Source of the DNA: Agrobacterium rubi TR3 = NBRC 13261
GTDB lineage: Bacteria > Pseudomonadota > Alphaproteobacteria > Rhizobiales > Rhizobiaceae
Direction of reading: 5' to 3'
DNA: 56,181 bases
Assembly (NCBI RefSeq): GCF_000739935.1
Contig: NZ_BBJU01000008.1
Coordinates: 1-56,181 of the forward strand
Position 1 is the first letter of the stretch, and each line of letters opens with the position of its first letter. The position numbers and the translations under genes are program-made. The notes beneath the pieces were generated by a model. That model ran no database searches. It had not been told where the DNA came from and saw only the letters and a list, made by a program, of their open reading frames with translations. This document shows, piece by piece, positions 35,483 through 46,934 of the stretch.

Positions 35483-38404
35483 TTAAACAGCGACGCCCAA
35501 TTCATGAAGTGCTGCCGCATCGCGCGCCGAGACATCCGGGAAGGCTGGGTCGGAGCCTACATCGGTGGTGATGCGCCAGGAGCGGGCACATTTGCGGCCT
35601 TCGGCAAGCTTCTGCTCGACGGAAACCTTCTGCACTTCGTTCAGACGGAAGCCATCTGCCGGGCCTTCACCCGACACAACGGAGATGGCCGAGGTGATGC
35701 AGATTTCCGCAAAATCCTGACCATCCAGTGCCGCCATCAACTCGGCATCGGCAATGTGCACGACGGGAGCCGCTTCCAGCGACGAACCTATGCGCTTTTC
35801 GCGGCGCTCCACTTCCAGCGCGCCTGTCACCACCGTGCGAACCTTGCGGATTTTATCCCACTTAGATTCCAGTGCCTCGTTCTTCCATTCCGCAGGAACC
35901 TCCGGGAACTGAACGAGATGCACCGATTCCGCATCAGGGTAACGCGAAAGCCATGCCTCTTCCGTGGTAAACGGCAGCATCGGAGCCAGCCATGTCACGA
36001 GGCAATCGAACAGCTTTGCGATGACCGACAGAGATGCACGGCGCTTCAACGACGACGGTGCGTCGCAATAGAGCGCATCCTTGCGGATATCGAAGTAGAA
36101 GGCCGACAGCTCGACATTGGCGAAATCGATCAGCGCGCGGGTGATCTTCTTGAAATCGAAGGCATCGTAACCGTCACGCACGACCTTATCCAGCTCCGAC
36201 AGACGGTGCAGCATCAGCTGTTCCAATTCCGGCAGATCGGCATAGGCAATGTCATCGCCGGTATCATGCGCCAGCGTACCCAGCATCCAGCGGATGGTGT
36301 TGCGCAGCTTGCGATAGGCATCGATGTTGGTCTGGATGATGGCCTTGCCCAGACGCTGGTCTTCCCAGTAATCCGTGGTCATGACCCACAGTCGCAGGAT
36401 ATCCGCGCCTGACTCTTTCATCACGTCCTGCGGTGCCACGACGTTGCCGAGAGACTTGGACTGCTTGCGGCCCTGTTCGTCCATGGTGAAACCATGGGTG
36501 ACGACGGCGTTGTAAGGCGCACGACCACGGGTCGCGCAGCTTTCCAGCAGCGACGAATGGAACCAGCCACGATGCTGGTCGGAGCCTTCGAGATAGACAT
36601 CGGCAGGCCACTTCATATCTGGCCGGTCTTCCAGCGTGAAGGTGTGCGTGCAGCCCGAGTCGAACCAGACGTCGAGGATATCGCGCACCTGCACCCATGG
36701 TTCACCGGCACGGTTGCCAAGGAAGCGCTCGCGTGCGCCATCGGCAAACCACGCATCGGCACCTTCGGCCTCGAAGGCTTCGATGATGCGGGCATTGACG
36801 GCGTCATCCAGCAGCACTTCGCCATGCTCATCCGCGAAGACAGCGATCGGCACGCCCCAGGCGCGCTGACGCGAGAGAACCCAGTCCGGGCGGTTCTCGA
36901 TCATGGCGCGCAAGCGGTTCTGGCCAGCGGCTGGCACGAAACGGGTGTCATCGATAGCTGAAAGCGAGCGCGAGCGCAGCGTGGTGCCATCGCCCAACTC
37001 CTTGTCCATATAGACGAACCACTGCGGCGTGTTGCGGAAGATGACCGGCTTCTTGGAGCGCCAGCTATGAGGATAGCTGTGCTTCAAGCGGCCACGGGCA
37101 AACAGGTTGTTGGCCGCGATCAGCGCCTTGATGATACGCTCGTTGGCATCACCCTTCTTGCCGTTATCATCCATAACGCGGGCAGCGCCGCCTTCGGCAG
37201 AGGGGCCGAAACCGGGGGCGTCTTCAGTGTAGAAACCGTCATCGCCAACAGGGAACGGGATTTTAGTGGATATCCCACGATCTTCAAGCTCGCGAACCTT
37301 TGACGTCCATGCATCAAAGTCTTCACGACCATGGCTTGGCGCTGTGTGGACGAAGCCGGTACCCGCATCATCGGTGACATGATCGCCATCGAGAAGTGGG
37401 ACCTCGAAGTCGTAACCAAGTTCAGCGAGCGGATGAGCGCAGATCACCGCGCCGAGTTCTGCCGCAGCCACAGGACGAACCAGCTCCAATGTCAGCTTTG
37501 CCTTCTTCGCGGCTTCGTCGGCCAGCTTCGTTGCAAAGATCAGCTTTTCGCCGGGCTGTGGGCCGAAGTCGTTCTCTGCGGTTTCCACTTCGAATAATCC
37601 GTAAGGGAAGCGCGAGGAAAACGAGATCGCCCGGTTGCCGGGGATGGTCCAAGGCGTTGTGGTCCAGATGACGACATGAGCATTTAAAAGATCGGATTTC
37701 CCAGAACCTGGCTGAACTTGAACCATTAGGACAGGGAACTTCACCCAGATCATGTCGCTCTCGACATCCGCATACTCGACCTCGGCCTCAGCCAAAGCCG
37801 TGCGCTCGACAACCGACCACATGACCGGCTTCGATCCGCGATAAAGCTGGCCGCTCTTGGCGATCTTCAGGAGTTCGCCAGCGATGCGCGCTTCCGAATG
37901 GAAGTTCATCGTCGTGTAGGGGTTTTCGAAGTCGCCCTCGATGCCCAGACGCTTGAATTCCTCAGACTGCTTTGCGATCCAGCCAGCGGCGAACTCACGG
38001 CATTCCTGACGGAATTCGTTGATCGGAACCTCGTCCTTGTTCTTGCCCTTGGCGCGGTAGGCCTCCTCGATCTTCCACTCGATGGGAAGGCCGTGGCAAT
38101 CCCAGCCGGGGACGTAGTTGCTGTCAAACCCGCGCATCTGGAACGAGCGGGTGATGACGTCTTTGAGGATCTTGTTCAGCGCGTGGCCGATATGGATGTT
38201 GCCGTTGGCATAGGGAGGGCCATCATGCAGCACGAATTTTTCGCGGCCAGCGGCGGAAGCGCGCAGCTTCTTGTAGAGGCCCATCTGCTGCCAGCGGGCA
38301 ACGGTTTCGGGCTCTTTTTGCGGCAGACCGGCGCGCATCGGAAAATCCGTCTGCGGCAGGTACAGCGTGGTGGAGTAGTCGATCGTCTGTGCGGTGTCGT
38401 TCAT
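35483..38404 (-). CDS. ileS: Isoleucine-tRNA ligase
   Basis: This class I aminoacyl-tRNA synthetase has about 973 residues. The HIGH motif is in [17 protein letters not shown], and KMSKS appears as [11 protein letters not shown]. The editing domain has [17 protein letters not shown] and [15 protein letters not shown]. The tail has few cysteines and does not show the two CxxC zinc knuckles of the E. coli enzyme. A stretch before VVIWTTTPW ([20 protein letters not shown]) looks longer than in relatives I remember and its DNA is AT-richer. I place the start at the ATG at 38404 ([11 protein letters not shown]), in line with rhizobial homologues. Confidence 0.96.
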   Translation of the reverse strand: MNDTAQTIDYSTTLYLPQTDFPMRAGLPQKEPETVARWQQMGLYKKLRASAAGREKFVLHDGPPYANGNIHIGHALNKILKDVITRSFQMRGFDSNYVPGWDCHGLPIEWKIEEAYRAKGKNKDEVPINEFRQECREFAAGWIAKQSEEFKRLGIEGDFENPYTTMNFHSEARIAGELLKIAKSGQLYRGSKPVMWSVVERTALAEAEVEYADVESDMIWVKFPVLMVQVQPGSGKSDLLNAHVVIWTTTPWTIPGNRAISFSSRFPYGLFEVETAENDFGPQPGEKLIFATKLADEAAKKAKLTLELVRPVAAAELGAVICAHPLAELGYDFEVPLLDGDHVTDDAGTGFVHTAPSHGREDFDAWTSKVRELEDRGISTKIPFPVGDDGFYTEDAPGFGPSAEGGAARVMDDNGKKGDANERIIKALIAANNLFARGRLKHSYPHSWRSKKPVIFRNTPQWFVYMDKELGDGTTLRSRSLSAIDDTRFVPAAGQNRLRAMIENRPDWVLSRQRAWGVPIAVFADEHGEVLLDDAVNARIIEAFEAEGADAWFADGARERFLGNRAGEPWVQVRDILDVWFDSGCTHTFTLEDRPDMKWPADVYLEGSDQHRGWFHSSLLESCATRGRAPYNAVVTHGFTMDEQGRKQSKSLGNVVAPQDVMKESGADILRLWVMTTDYWEDQRLGKAIIQTNIDAYRKLRNTIRWMLGTLAHDTGDDIAYADLPELEQLMLHRLSELDKVVRDGYDAFDFKKITRALIDFANVELSAFYFDIRKDALYCDAPSSLKRRASLSVIAKLFDCLVTWLAPMLPFTTEEAWLSRYPDAESVHLVQFPEVPAEWKNEALESKWDKIRKVRTVVTGALEVERREKRIGSSLEAAPVVHIADAELMAALDGQDFAEICITSAISVVSGEGPADGFRLNEVQKVSVEQKLAEGRKCARSWRITTDVGSDPAFPDVSARDAAALHELGVAV

Positions 38405-38676
38405 GATCATACCGTTATGCGGCGCCCCCTCATTCAAGCTGAGAGGTCGCGCCGTCTTGAGTGCAAGAGGGCAAAAGCGGAAGGCGCTCAAGGCAAGCGC
38501 CGAAATCCCGGACCTTTCGGCTGCTTACTGCGCGCGAAAGGCCGGGCCAATAATTCGGGAAATGAACGTCAACCGAAATTGGTACATGCGCAATGTTTAT
38601 GTGTTTTTCCGGTAAAAAGGAAGAGGTTAAGGGCACGAATATGCCCTCACTGGCCGACAAAACCGCTGGCCGAGCA

Positions 38677-39657
38677 TCAAAAGGAGAGTCTCGCGTCCAG
38701 CTCTCCCAGCGGCGTCACACCTGAGAGCAACGCCCTCGCTTCCTCGTCATCCCGCTTGATCTGGGCGACAAGCGGCTCGAGGCCGTCGAATTTCAGCTCG
38801 TCGCGCAGATGGCCGAAGAAGGAAACAGAGCAAATCTCGCCATAGAGATCGCCGGAAAAATCGAACAGGAAGGTTTCGAGAAGGGCAGCGCCATCCTCCG
38901 TCACCGTCGGGCGATAGCCGAAGCTGGCGACGCCATCATACAAGCTCCCATCCGCCCTGCGAAAACGCACCGCGTAAATACCTGGCTTCAGTTCTGTTTC
39001 CGGTGGCAGCGCCATGTTGGCGGTGGGATAGCCCAGCGTGCGGCCAAGTTTCTGCCCGCCGATGACTTCCGCTTCGACGGTGTAACGATATCCCAGCAGG
39101 CCAGCGGCACCGGCAACATCGCCTTGCGCCAGCAAGTCCCGGATGCGGCTGGAGGAGACGACTTCCGCTCCTTCATCGCGGAAGGAATCGATCAGCATCA
39201 CATCGAAGCCGTGCCTTTTTCCGGCGGCCATCAGATAGGCCGGGCCACCTTCGCGTCCCTTGCCGAAGTGAAAATCGACGCCGGTGACGACGGCACTTGC
39301 ACTCAGCCAGTCGACCAGAATGGACTTGACGAAATCTTCCGCCGAGCGCTGCGAAAAATCCCGGTCGAAGGGATATTCGATGACGGAGTTGAACCCTTCC
39401 GCTTCCAATACCCGCGCCTTGACGGAAGCGGGTGTCAGCCGGAAGACGGGCGTTTCGGGGCGAAACACGGTGCGCGGATGCGGCTCGAATGTCAGCACCA
39501 GAGCCGGGACATTGCGCGACGCGGCAAGCTCCAGCGCACGGTCCAGCACCGCGCGGTGGCCACGATGGACACCGTCAAAATTGCCAATGGCGATGACGCC
39601 GCCCTTCAGGTTTTCGGGCAGCGGTTCCTTCTTTTCATTGCGATGAAACACGGTCAT
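38677..39657 (-). CDS. ribF: Bifunctional riboflavin kinase/FAD synthetase
   Basis: This 326-residue enzyme makes FMN and then FAD. The N-terminal adenylyltransferase domain has IGNFDGVHRGHRAVL and DFHFGKGREGGPAYL, and SSSRIRDLLAQGD. The C-terminal riboflavin kinase domain has GRTLGYPTANM (the metal-binding PTAN motif) and LYGEICSVSFFGHLRDELKFDGL. It is followed by ileS in the usual rhizobial order. Confidence 0.96.
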   Translation of the reverse strand: MTVFHRNEKKEPLPENLKGGVIAIGNFDGVHRGHRAVLDRALELAASRNVPALVLTFEPHPRTVFRPETPVFRLTPASVKARVLEAEGFNSVIEYPFDRDFSQRSAEDFVKSILVDWLSASAVVTGVDFHFGKGREGGPAYLMAAGKRHGFDVMLIDSFRDEGAEVVSSSRIRDLLAQGDVAGAAGLLGYRYTVEAEVIGGQKLGRTLGYPTANMALPPETELKPGIYAVRFRRADGSLYDGVASFGYRPTVTEDGAALLETFLFDFSGDLYGEICSVSFFGHLRDELKFDGLEPLVAQIKRDDEEARALLSGVTPLGELDARLSF

Positions 39658-39685
39658 GGGCAGACTCTATTCCGATGCCACACAG

Positions 39686-40534
39686 TTAGGCAAGACGCGG
39701 CATCCACCAGCCGGGGGCTGCGTTCTGGCCTTTCAGATAGGCATTCATCAGCGACTCGTCGGTTTCGCCATTCAGCGTGTATTCGGCTGCATGAATGCCA
39801 CCGCTGACATAGAGAAGCTGAAGGCCTGCGTTGATGGCACCCTTCACATCCGTTGGCATACCATCGCCGATGGCCAGCACCCGGTCTTTCGTAAAGTCGC
39901 CGCGCACCTCTTTGGCCGCAGCAAGGCAGGCTTCATAAATGGGTGCATGCGGCTTGCCAGCGATGCGGACTTCGCCACCCAGCTGCTCGTAATAGGCGGC
40001 CATGGCACCGGCGCAGGGAATGATGCGCTCGCCACGTTCCACCACCAGATCGGGGTTGGCGCAGATCATCGGCACAGAGCGAGCGATGAAGCCCTTGAGC
40101 ATATCCGTATAATCTTCCGGCGTTTCCGTTTCGTCATCGAAAAAGCCGGTGCAGACGACGGCGGTCGCCTCAGTCTCAGGCACCACGTCGATGTCGAGGC
40201 CTTCCAGAAGCGGCATGTCGCGTTCCGGCCCCAGCAGGAAGACCTGTTTCGGACCCTGCGAAATCAGTTCACGCGTGACATCGCCCGAGGTGATGATGCG
40301 GTCATAGGCCGTATCGGGAATGCCGAGCGCCCGAAGCTGCGAAATGACGCCAGGTGCCGGGCGTGGGGAATTGGTGATGAGCACCACCGTCTTGCCCGCC
40401 TTGCGCGCCGCTTCCAGCGCAATCGACGCGTCGGGAAAGGCGCTGACGCCATTGTGCAACACGCCCCAGACATCGGACAGAACGACGTCGAACCGATCTG
40501 TGATTTCGCCAAGGGTGGAAATGCGGTGGGCCAT
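39686..40534 (-). CDS. HAD-superfamily class IIA hydrolase (TIGR01459-like)
   Basis: This 282-residue protein has motif I as DVVLSDVWGVLHNG, with Trp in place of the usual Asp two positions on, then VLITNSPRP (motif II) and IGDGMPTDVKGAINAG (motif IV). This variant motif I (DVWGVLHNG) is a mark of the TIGR01459 group. The missing second Asp suggests altered or absent phosphatase activity; the role is unknown. The ATG at 40534 follows GGAAG; the longer frame to 40621 is not supported. Confidence 0.87.
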   Translation of the reverse strand: MAHRISTLGEITDRFDVVLSDVWGVLHNGVSAFPDASIALEAARKAGKTVVLITNSPRPAPGVISQLRALGIPDTAYDRIITSGDVTRELISQGPKQVFLLGPERDMPLLEGLDIDVVPETEATAVVCTGFFDDETETPEDYTDMLKGFIARSVPMICANPDLVVERGERIIPCAGAMAAYYEQLGGEVRIAGKPHAPIYEACLAAAKEVRGDFTKDRVLAIGDGMPTDVKGAINAGLQLLYVSGGIHAAEYTLNGETDESLMNAYLKGQNAAPGWWMPRLA

Positions 40535-40746
40535 GAGGTGCTTCCAGACTTTCAAAAATGCCAGATTTTCCAAAAAATGCTTGGGCGTGACATGGCAAAC
40601 CGGCACGCCGATTACAAGCAAAAAGGTGTCTCAGCGCCCACGGCGTAAAAACGAAAACTCGCCTTATTGCACTGCAACATATTGCGATCACACGCCTGAC
40701 GTGTTTTAAAGCGCTGGGGCTGGCCTGCTCAACCGAGGAGCCATCG

Positions 40747-41868
40747 ATGAAGAGAATTGACCAACTCGAGGGTCTTCGCGGTCTTTTGGCCGCATGGGTT
40801 GTTCTGGTTCACCTGCTGCCTGCGGCTGGTATCGATCCGGACAGCATGGGTGTGCTGAAACCCCTGATCAACGAGAAAATCCGGGTGCAAATCTTCTGCA
40901 TCATGAGCGGTTTCGTGATTTTCGTCATGATGTCCTCGTTGTCAGAGGACTATTCCACCTACATCACGCGCCGCATCAAACGCATTTATCCCGTTTATAT
41001 TTTCGCGTTTTTTCTGTCGATCGCCTTCGCCTGGGTCGCTTATGAGGCGCTGCAGACCGCCGATTTCAACAGTGTGCGCAATGCAGGCCGTATCGCCATT
41101 CTCGACCGCAGTTTCGAGAGCTGGGAAATGCACACGCTTGCCCACATGACGATGCTGCACGGCATCATTCCCGATAGCTGGTTGCCGCTGGGGGCCTACG
41201 CATTTCTGGGTCAGGCGTGGAATATTTCCACCGAGTTCCAGTTCTATCTCATCGCGCCGCTGGCCTTCTGGTGCCTTCACCATTCCAGCAATCTTGTACG
41301 CGCAGGCTTCGTGGTCGCCTCCGTCATGGGCGTCTGGTATTTCCGCCATTGGCCGAACGGGGCGATCCTCGCCAATTACGCGATCTATTTCGCGTCCGGC
41401 ATTGCCAGCTATTATCTTTGGAAAATGCGCTGGGACGACCAGCCCTTCATGTCCCCACCCGTGGTCCTGCCACTGGCGGCCATCGTGGGTTATTTCGATC
41501 TGGCCATCGGCGCATGGATTTTCGTCTTCACCAGCGCCATCATGGTGCGCGACAAGGGTCGCAAAAAGGGTTTTGTCGCGATGTTTCTGGAGCATCCCGT
41601 CATGATGTTCCTCGGCACTGTGTCCTACTCGCTCTACTTGCTACACATGATCCCGCTCTATGGCTGGATGTATGTGCTGAATGATCAGGGGTTCAGCCAG
41701 GGCACCTATTTCGCCATGCTGGCAGCGCTGACCTTCGCCACCGCCATTCCCTTCTCCTACCTTGCCCACAAATATGTGGAGCGGCCCTTCTACACATCGA
41801 AGAGCCAGCGCGCGTCATCCAACGCAGGTGGGAAGGCGACGATGAGGCCTGCTGTCGAGGGCAAGTAA
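40747..41868 (+). CDS. Membrane acyltransferase, OafA/acyltransferase-3 family
   Basis: This 373-residue integral membrane protein begins IDQLEGLRGLLAAWVVLVHLLP, the family signature with the catalytic His, and RRIKRIYPVYIFAFF follows. About ten membrane helices are seen. Such enzymes O-acylate exopolysaccharide, lipopolysaccharide or Nod-type glycans; the target here is unknown. GAGGAG precedes the ATG. It stands alone between two unrelated genes. Confidence 0.88.
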   Translation: MKRIDQLEGLRGLLAAWVVLVHLLPAAGIDPDSMGVLKPLINEKIRVQIFCIMSGFVIFVMMSSLSEDYSTYITRRIKRIYPVYIFAFFLSIAFAWVAYEALQTADFNSVRNAGRIAILDRSFESWEMHTLAHMTMLHGIIPDSWLPLGAYAFLGQAWNISTEFQFYLIAPLAFWCLHHSSNLVRAGFVVASVMGVWYFRHWPNGAILANYAIYFASGIASYYLWKMRWDDQPFMSPPVVLPLAAIVGYFDLAIGAWIFVFTSAIMVRDKGRKKGFVAMFLEHPVMMFLGTVSYSLYLLHMIPLYGWMYVLNDQGFSQGTYFAMLAALTFATAIPFSYLAHKYVERPFYTSKSQRASSNAGGKATMRPAVEGK

Positions 41869-41878
41869 ACCGATGGTG

Positions 41879-41898
41879 CCGCCGTGCTTTCGCGGCGG
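41879..41898. terminator. Possible bidirectional stem-loop between acyltransferase and chrA
   Basis: CCGCCG and CGGCGG pair across an eight-base loop in the 34-base gap between convergent genes. No T-run is present on either strand. Confidence 0.4.
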
Positions 41899-41902
41899 GA
41901 CA

Positions 41903-43234
41903 TCACATCAGCCAGAGGCGAAGAACACCGCCCGCGATGCCAAGCGCCAGCACCGGCACCATGCCGACTTTCCAGCGCATCAGCATCAGCAGAGACAGAA
42001 CCAGAAGCCCGGTCGCGAAGGGATCGAGCGTAGTCCAGACCGGCCAGGATATGCCGGGTCCAAAGCTCGGCACGATGGAGAGGCGGATGACCTCGCCAAA
42101 CAGCACGTGCAGCCCGAACCAGATGGACAGGTTGAGAATGACACCGACGACCGCCGCCGTGATGGCCGACAAAGCTGCCGACAGAGCGCGATTATTGCGC
42201 AGTTTTTCGACATAGGGTGCGCCGAGAAAAATGAAGATGAAACTGGGCACGAATGTCGCCCACGCGGTTACCGTCGCACCCAGAATCCCGGCGACCATAG
42301 GGTCCAGCCACTCCGCGTGGCGGAAACCGGCGAGAAAGCCGATATAGGGCAGCACCAGCACCAGCGGCCCCGGCGTGGCTTCGGCCAGCGCCAGACCATC
42401 CAGCATTTCGCCGGGGCTGAGCCAACCATGGGTTTCCACCGCCACCTGCGCGACATAGGCCAGCACCGCATAGGCCCCGCCGAAGGTAACCACCGCCATG
42501 CGCGAAAAGAAGCTTTGCAGGGTCGCAAGCGTCTCTGGCGCGGAGAAGAGGAAGATCAGGGCCAGCGGTATCTGCCAGATCACCAGCCCGAGCACGAGAC
42601 CCCTCACCCGCGACAGGAGCGTGACGGGTGTGGCCTCCGCGTCGTCCTCAGTCTCTGCCTGTTCGATCTGATCTCCCCGTCGCGCCCTCAAAAAGCCGAG
42701 CAGACCGGCAGCAAAAATGACGAGCGGAAACGGCAGGCCAAAGACGAACAGCGCGATGAAGGCAGCGGCGGCGATGGCCGCCAGAAAGCGGCTGACCAGC
42801 GCCCGTTTCGCCACCCGGATCAAGGCCTCTATGACGATGGCCAGCACGCAGGCTTTGAGGCCGAACAAAAGGCCGGGTAGCCAGTGGGTGTCCTGATACA
42901 GACAATAGGCAGCGGCGAGCGCCACGATGGCGAAGAAGCCCGGCAGAATGAAAAGCGTTCCAGCAATGATGCCACCGCGGACGCCGTGCAGAAGCCAGCC
43001 GATATAGGTGGCCAGTTGCTGCGCCTCCGGCCCCGGCAGCAACATGCAATAATTGAGGGCGTGCATGAAGCGCGCATCCGACACCCAGCGTTTCTCATCC
43101 ACCAGAACGCGGTGCATCATGCCGATCTGGCCTGCCGGTCCGCCAAAGCTGAGGCAACCGATGCGGGCGAAGACCGATGTGAGTTCGGCAAGAGATGGTT
43201 TGGCAGTTGGTGGCGGGGTTACAAAATCTGTCAT
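41903..43234 (-). CDS. chrA: Chromate efflux transporter (long-chain CHR family)
   Basis: This 443-residue inner-membrane transporter has the two homologous halves of the long CHR family. The first carries FGGPAGQIGMMHRVLV and LPGPEAQQLATYIG; the second carries TFGGAYAVLAYVAQ and EATPGPLVLVLPYIGFLAG. About eleven hydrophobic segments are visible. It should export chromate or related oxyanions. No chrB regulator lies beside it. Confidence 0.92.
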   Translation of the reverse strand: MTDFVTPPPTAKPSLAELTSVFARIGCLSFGGPAGQIGMMHRVLVDEKRWVSDARFMHALNYCMLLPGPEAQQLATYIGWLLHGVRGGIIAGTLFILPGFFAIVALAAAYCLYQDTHWLPGLLFGLKACVLAIVIEALIRVAKRALVSRFLAAIAAAAFIALFVFGLPFPLVIFAAGLLGFLRARRGDQIEQAETEDDAEATPVTLLSRVRGLVLGLVIWQIPLALIFLFSAPETLATLQSFFSRMAVVTFGGAYAVLAYVAQVAVETHGWLSPGEMLDGLALAEATPGPLVLVLPYIGFLAGFRHAEWLDPMVAGILGATVTAWATFVPSFIFIFLGAPYVEKLRNNRALSAALSAITAAVVGVILNLSIWFGLHVLFGEVIRLSIVPSFGPGISWPVWTTLDPFATGLLVLSLLMLMRWKVGMVPVLALGIAGGVLRLWLM

Positions 43235-43280
43235 GAACCGCTGATAACCATTTTATGTGAAATATTTCCGACAGGCCGTT

Positions 43281-43309
43281 CTTGACTCGTTAGAGCGGCA
43301 CCCCTATCT
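43281..43309 (+). promoter_or_regulatory. Heat-shock (RpoH-type) promoter of groESL
   Basis: CTTGAC (43281-43286) and CCCCTATCT (43301-43309) are 14 bases apart, close to the sigma-32 consensus. The CIRCE element begins eight bases downstream, so it would overlap the transcription start. Confidence 0.7.
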
Positions 43310-43317
43310 CTGCCTCG

Positions 43318-43344
43318 CTAGCACTCTCCAATGAGGAGTGCTAA
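43318..43344. promoter_or_regulatory. CIRCE operator for HrcA
   Basis: CTAGCACTC-N9-GAGTGCTAA matches the CIRCE consensus, with one base differing at the first position. HrcA binding here would repress groESL outside heat stress. Confidence 0.95.
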
Positions 43345-43405
43345 CACTCATCACGCGGACCTGACATATGGGTCCGTACAGGTCATTTGATCGAGGGATT
43401 AGACA

Positions 43406-43702
43406 ATGACAAGCACAACTTTCCGCCCGCTGCATGACCGCGTCGTTGTTCGTCGCGTTGAGTCTGAAGCAAAGACCAAGGGCGGCATTATCATTCCTGA
43501 CACCGCCAAGGAAAAGCCACAGGAAGGCGAAATCGTCGCTGTTGGCACCGGCGCTCGCGACGATAGCGGCAAGCTCGTTCCTTTGGACGTGAAGGCTGGC
43601 GATCGCGTTCTGTTCGGCAAGTGGTCCGGCACTGAAGTCAAGCTCGACGGCGAAGACCTTCTGATCATGAAGGAATCCGACATCATGGGCGTTATCGGCT
43701 GA
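43406..43702 (+). CDS. groES: Co-chaperonin GroES
   Basis: This 98-residue protein caps the GroEL ring. It begins [42 protein letters not shown]; the mobile loop is [12 protein letters not shown]. It is the first gene of the groESL operon, 64 bases before groEL. Codon choice (many GCT, GTT, CTC) suggests high expression. Confidence 0.98.
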   Translation: MTSTTFRPLHDRVVVRRVESEAKTKGGIIIPDTAKEKPQEGEIVAVGTGARDDSGKLVPLDVKAGDRVLFGKWSGTEVKLDGEDLLIMKESDIMGVIG

Positions 43703-43748
43703 TCTAGCCGGTTTTTCTCCATCCTTACATGACAACCAATGGGCATGA

Positions 43749-45401
<1,653 letters not shown>

Positions 45402-45426
45402 GAAGTCTTACCCTCTGGAATACGGA

Positions 45427-45454
45427 AAGGCGGTCTTCACGGGCCGCCTTTTTT
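45427..45454 (+). terminator. Rho-independent terminator of groESL
   Basis: AAGGCGG and CCGCCTT pair across a ten-base loop, followed by TTTT. Confidence 0.88.
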
Positions 45455-45530
45455 GTTGTGGTGATTTTGGAGCCGCTATATCGTCAAACGAGTGCACGGC
45501 AGAATACGCAACCAAAGTGACGGAGGTAAC

Positions 45531-46280
45531 GTGTCGGAAACAGAAGCGGAGCCAGTGACGGTACGCGCCAGAATCCCATCGTCTCTCTTTTATGAACGAT
45601 TGCTTCTTTTGGTCGCTGCGGTGTTTATGTTTGCCGCAGGATCATGCGTTTATGACATCATCAGCCTGCCTGTGCCGGCACCGTCAAACACTGTCAGTTT
45701 TCTATCCGCCTTGCTGCATTCCGCCGTCTTCAGCTTCCATTCGATCGTTATCCTCAACAGTCTAATATATTTTGGTCGTCTCTTCGACGCTCCGCCCATC
45801 AAACCAGAGCGGGAAAAATGGGATTTTCCAGGCTGGATCTTGGAGCAGCCATTTTTCGGTATTTTTCTTGGTTTATTTCTGTTCAGTTCGCCGTTCCTGA
45901 TCGCAATTGGATTGTCAGGCGTGGCCTATCTTCTGGCGGTCGGACTCGTTCTTTATTTAACGCCCAGACTTATGGCCAAAGGCTACCTCGGCTATGGATT
46001 ACTTTCCGCCCTTTGTCTGGCTGCTGGATTCATTCTGGCAGCACTTATTACCCGCACCCCCGACACGAGCATGTGTGTAGATGATAAGGTCGTCCCACTT
46101 CGCTCCGGTGCGGCGGTGCCATGCGATGTGTACAGCTTTGTCGACAAAGTCGATGGCATGATCATCAAACACGGCCAGTCATCTATTTTCGTGCCGCTGA
46201 AGGACCTCGCGCCGCACGAGATCACGGCACTCGGGCCTGGAAGTTGGCTTATCCGTGGCGAAATCCGGCCAATTGACTAA
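45531..46280 (+). CDS. Unrecognised membrane protein with an exposed C-terminal domain
   Basis: I do not recognise this 249-residue protein. The start is a GTG at 45531 with a full GGAGGT seven bases upstream; the in-frame ATG at 45492 has none. After about 15 residues come four to five hydrophobic helices up to about residue 175. A soluble part of about 70 residues follows, with two Cys (SMCVDDK and AVPCDVY) that might form a disulfide. The DNA is AT-richer than the groEL gene before it, with less biased codons, so it may be an accessory gene. Confidence 0.75.
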   Translation: MSETEAEPVTVRARIPSSLFYERLLLLVAAVFMFAAGSCVYDIISLPVPAPSNTVSFLSALLHSAVFSFHSIVILNSLIYFGRLFDAPPIKPEREKWDFPGWILEQPFFGIFLGLFLFSSPFLIAIGLSGVAYLLAVGLVLYLTPRLMAKGYLGYGLLSALCLAAGFILAALITRTPDTSMCVDDKVVPLRSGAAVPCDVYSFVDKVDGMIIKHGQSSIFVPLKDLAPHEITALGPGSWLIRGEIRPID

Positions 46281-46413
46281 AGCCAGCCAAATCGCTCACT
46301 GTCTTCAAATAGTGAACAAATAGTCTCCACTTGTTCATCTGTTCCGGGGTGACAATTTGGCGCATATGTCGGGCATAAATTCATGCCATCCGGCACCATC
46401 CTCGGAGACTTCC

Positions 46414-46860
46414 ATGTCCAGCAGCCAGAACGCACTTGTGCTCATCGCACGCATTCTTCTTTCTTTCATTTTCATTCTCTCCGGCTTCGGCAAGCTGACG
46501 GATCCTGCTGGTACGGCTGGCATGATCACCGGTGCTGGCCTGCCTGCCGCAACCGCTCTCGCCTATCTTGCAGGCGCATTCGAGTTGGTCACAGGCCTTG
46601 CCATTCTCGTCGGCTTCCAGACGAAGATCGCCGCATGGGCGCTGGCCGTATTCTGCGTGTTCACCGGTCTTGTTTTCCACAGCGGCACGGTTGCTGTTCC
46701 TGGCTGGCCTGATGCGGCGCTGGGCTGGATCAACACGCTGAACGGCATCATGCTGATGAAGAACATCACGCTGGCTGGCGCTTACATCCTGCTCGCCACC
46801 TTCGGCGCTGGCGCTTACTCGCTCGACGCACGCCGTGGCCTCAGCCTGGCCCGCGCATAA
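46414..46860 (+). CDS. DoxX family membrane protein
   Basis: This 148-residue protein has four membrane helices and the DoxX pattern (LIARILLSFIFILSGFGKLTDPAGTAG; GAFELVTGLAILVGFQTK; FHSGTVAVPG). The ATG at 46414 follows GGAGAC. Family members are linked to thiosulfate-quinone or redox functions, but the role here is unknown. Confidence 0.9.
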   Translation: MSSSQNALVLIARILLSFIFILSGFGKLTDPAGTAGMITGAGLPAATALAYLAGAFELVTGLAILVGFQTKIAAWALAVFCVFTGLVFHSGTVAVPGWPDAALGWINTLNGIMLMKNITLAGAYILLATFGAGAYSLDARRGLSLARA

Positions 46861-46880
46861 GCTGATCTAACATTCATAGA

Positions 46881-46913
46881 AAAAGCCGCTGGAGCGATCC
46901 GGCGGCTTTTTTT
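46881..46913. terminator. Bidirectional Rho-independent terminator between doxX and hisG
   Basis: AAAAGCCGC and GCGGCTTTT pair across about twelve bases, with a T-run on the plus strand and A's on the other side. It can end both doxX (+) and the his operon (-). Confidence 0.9.
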
Positions 46914-46934
46914 GTTCGGATCAAATTTCAACTC

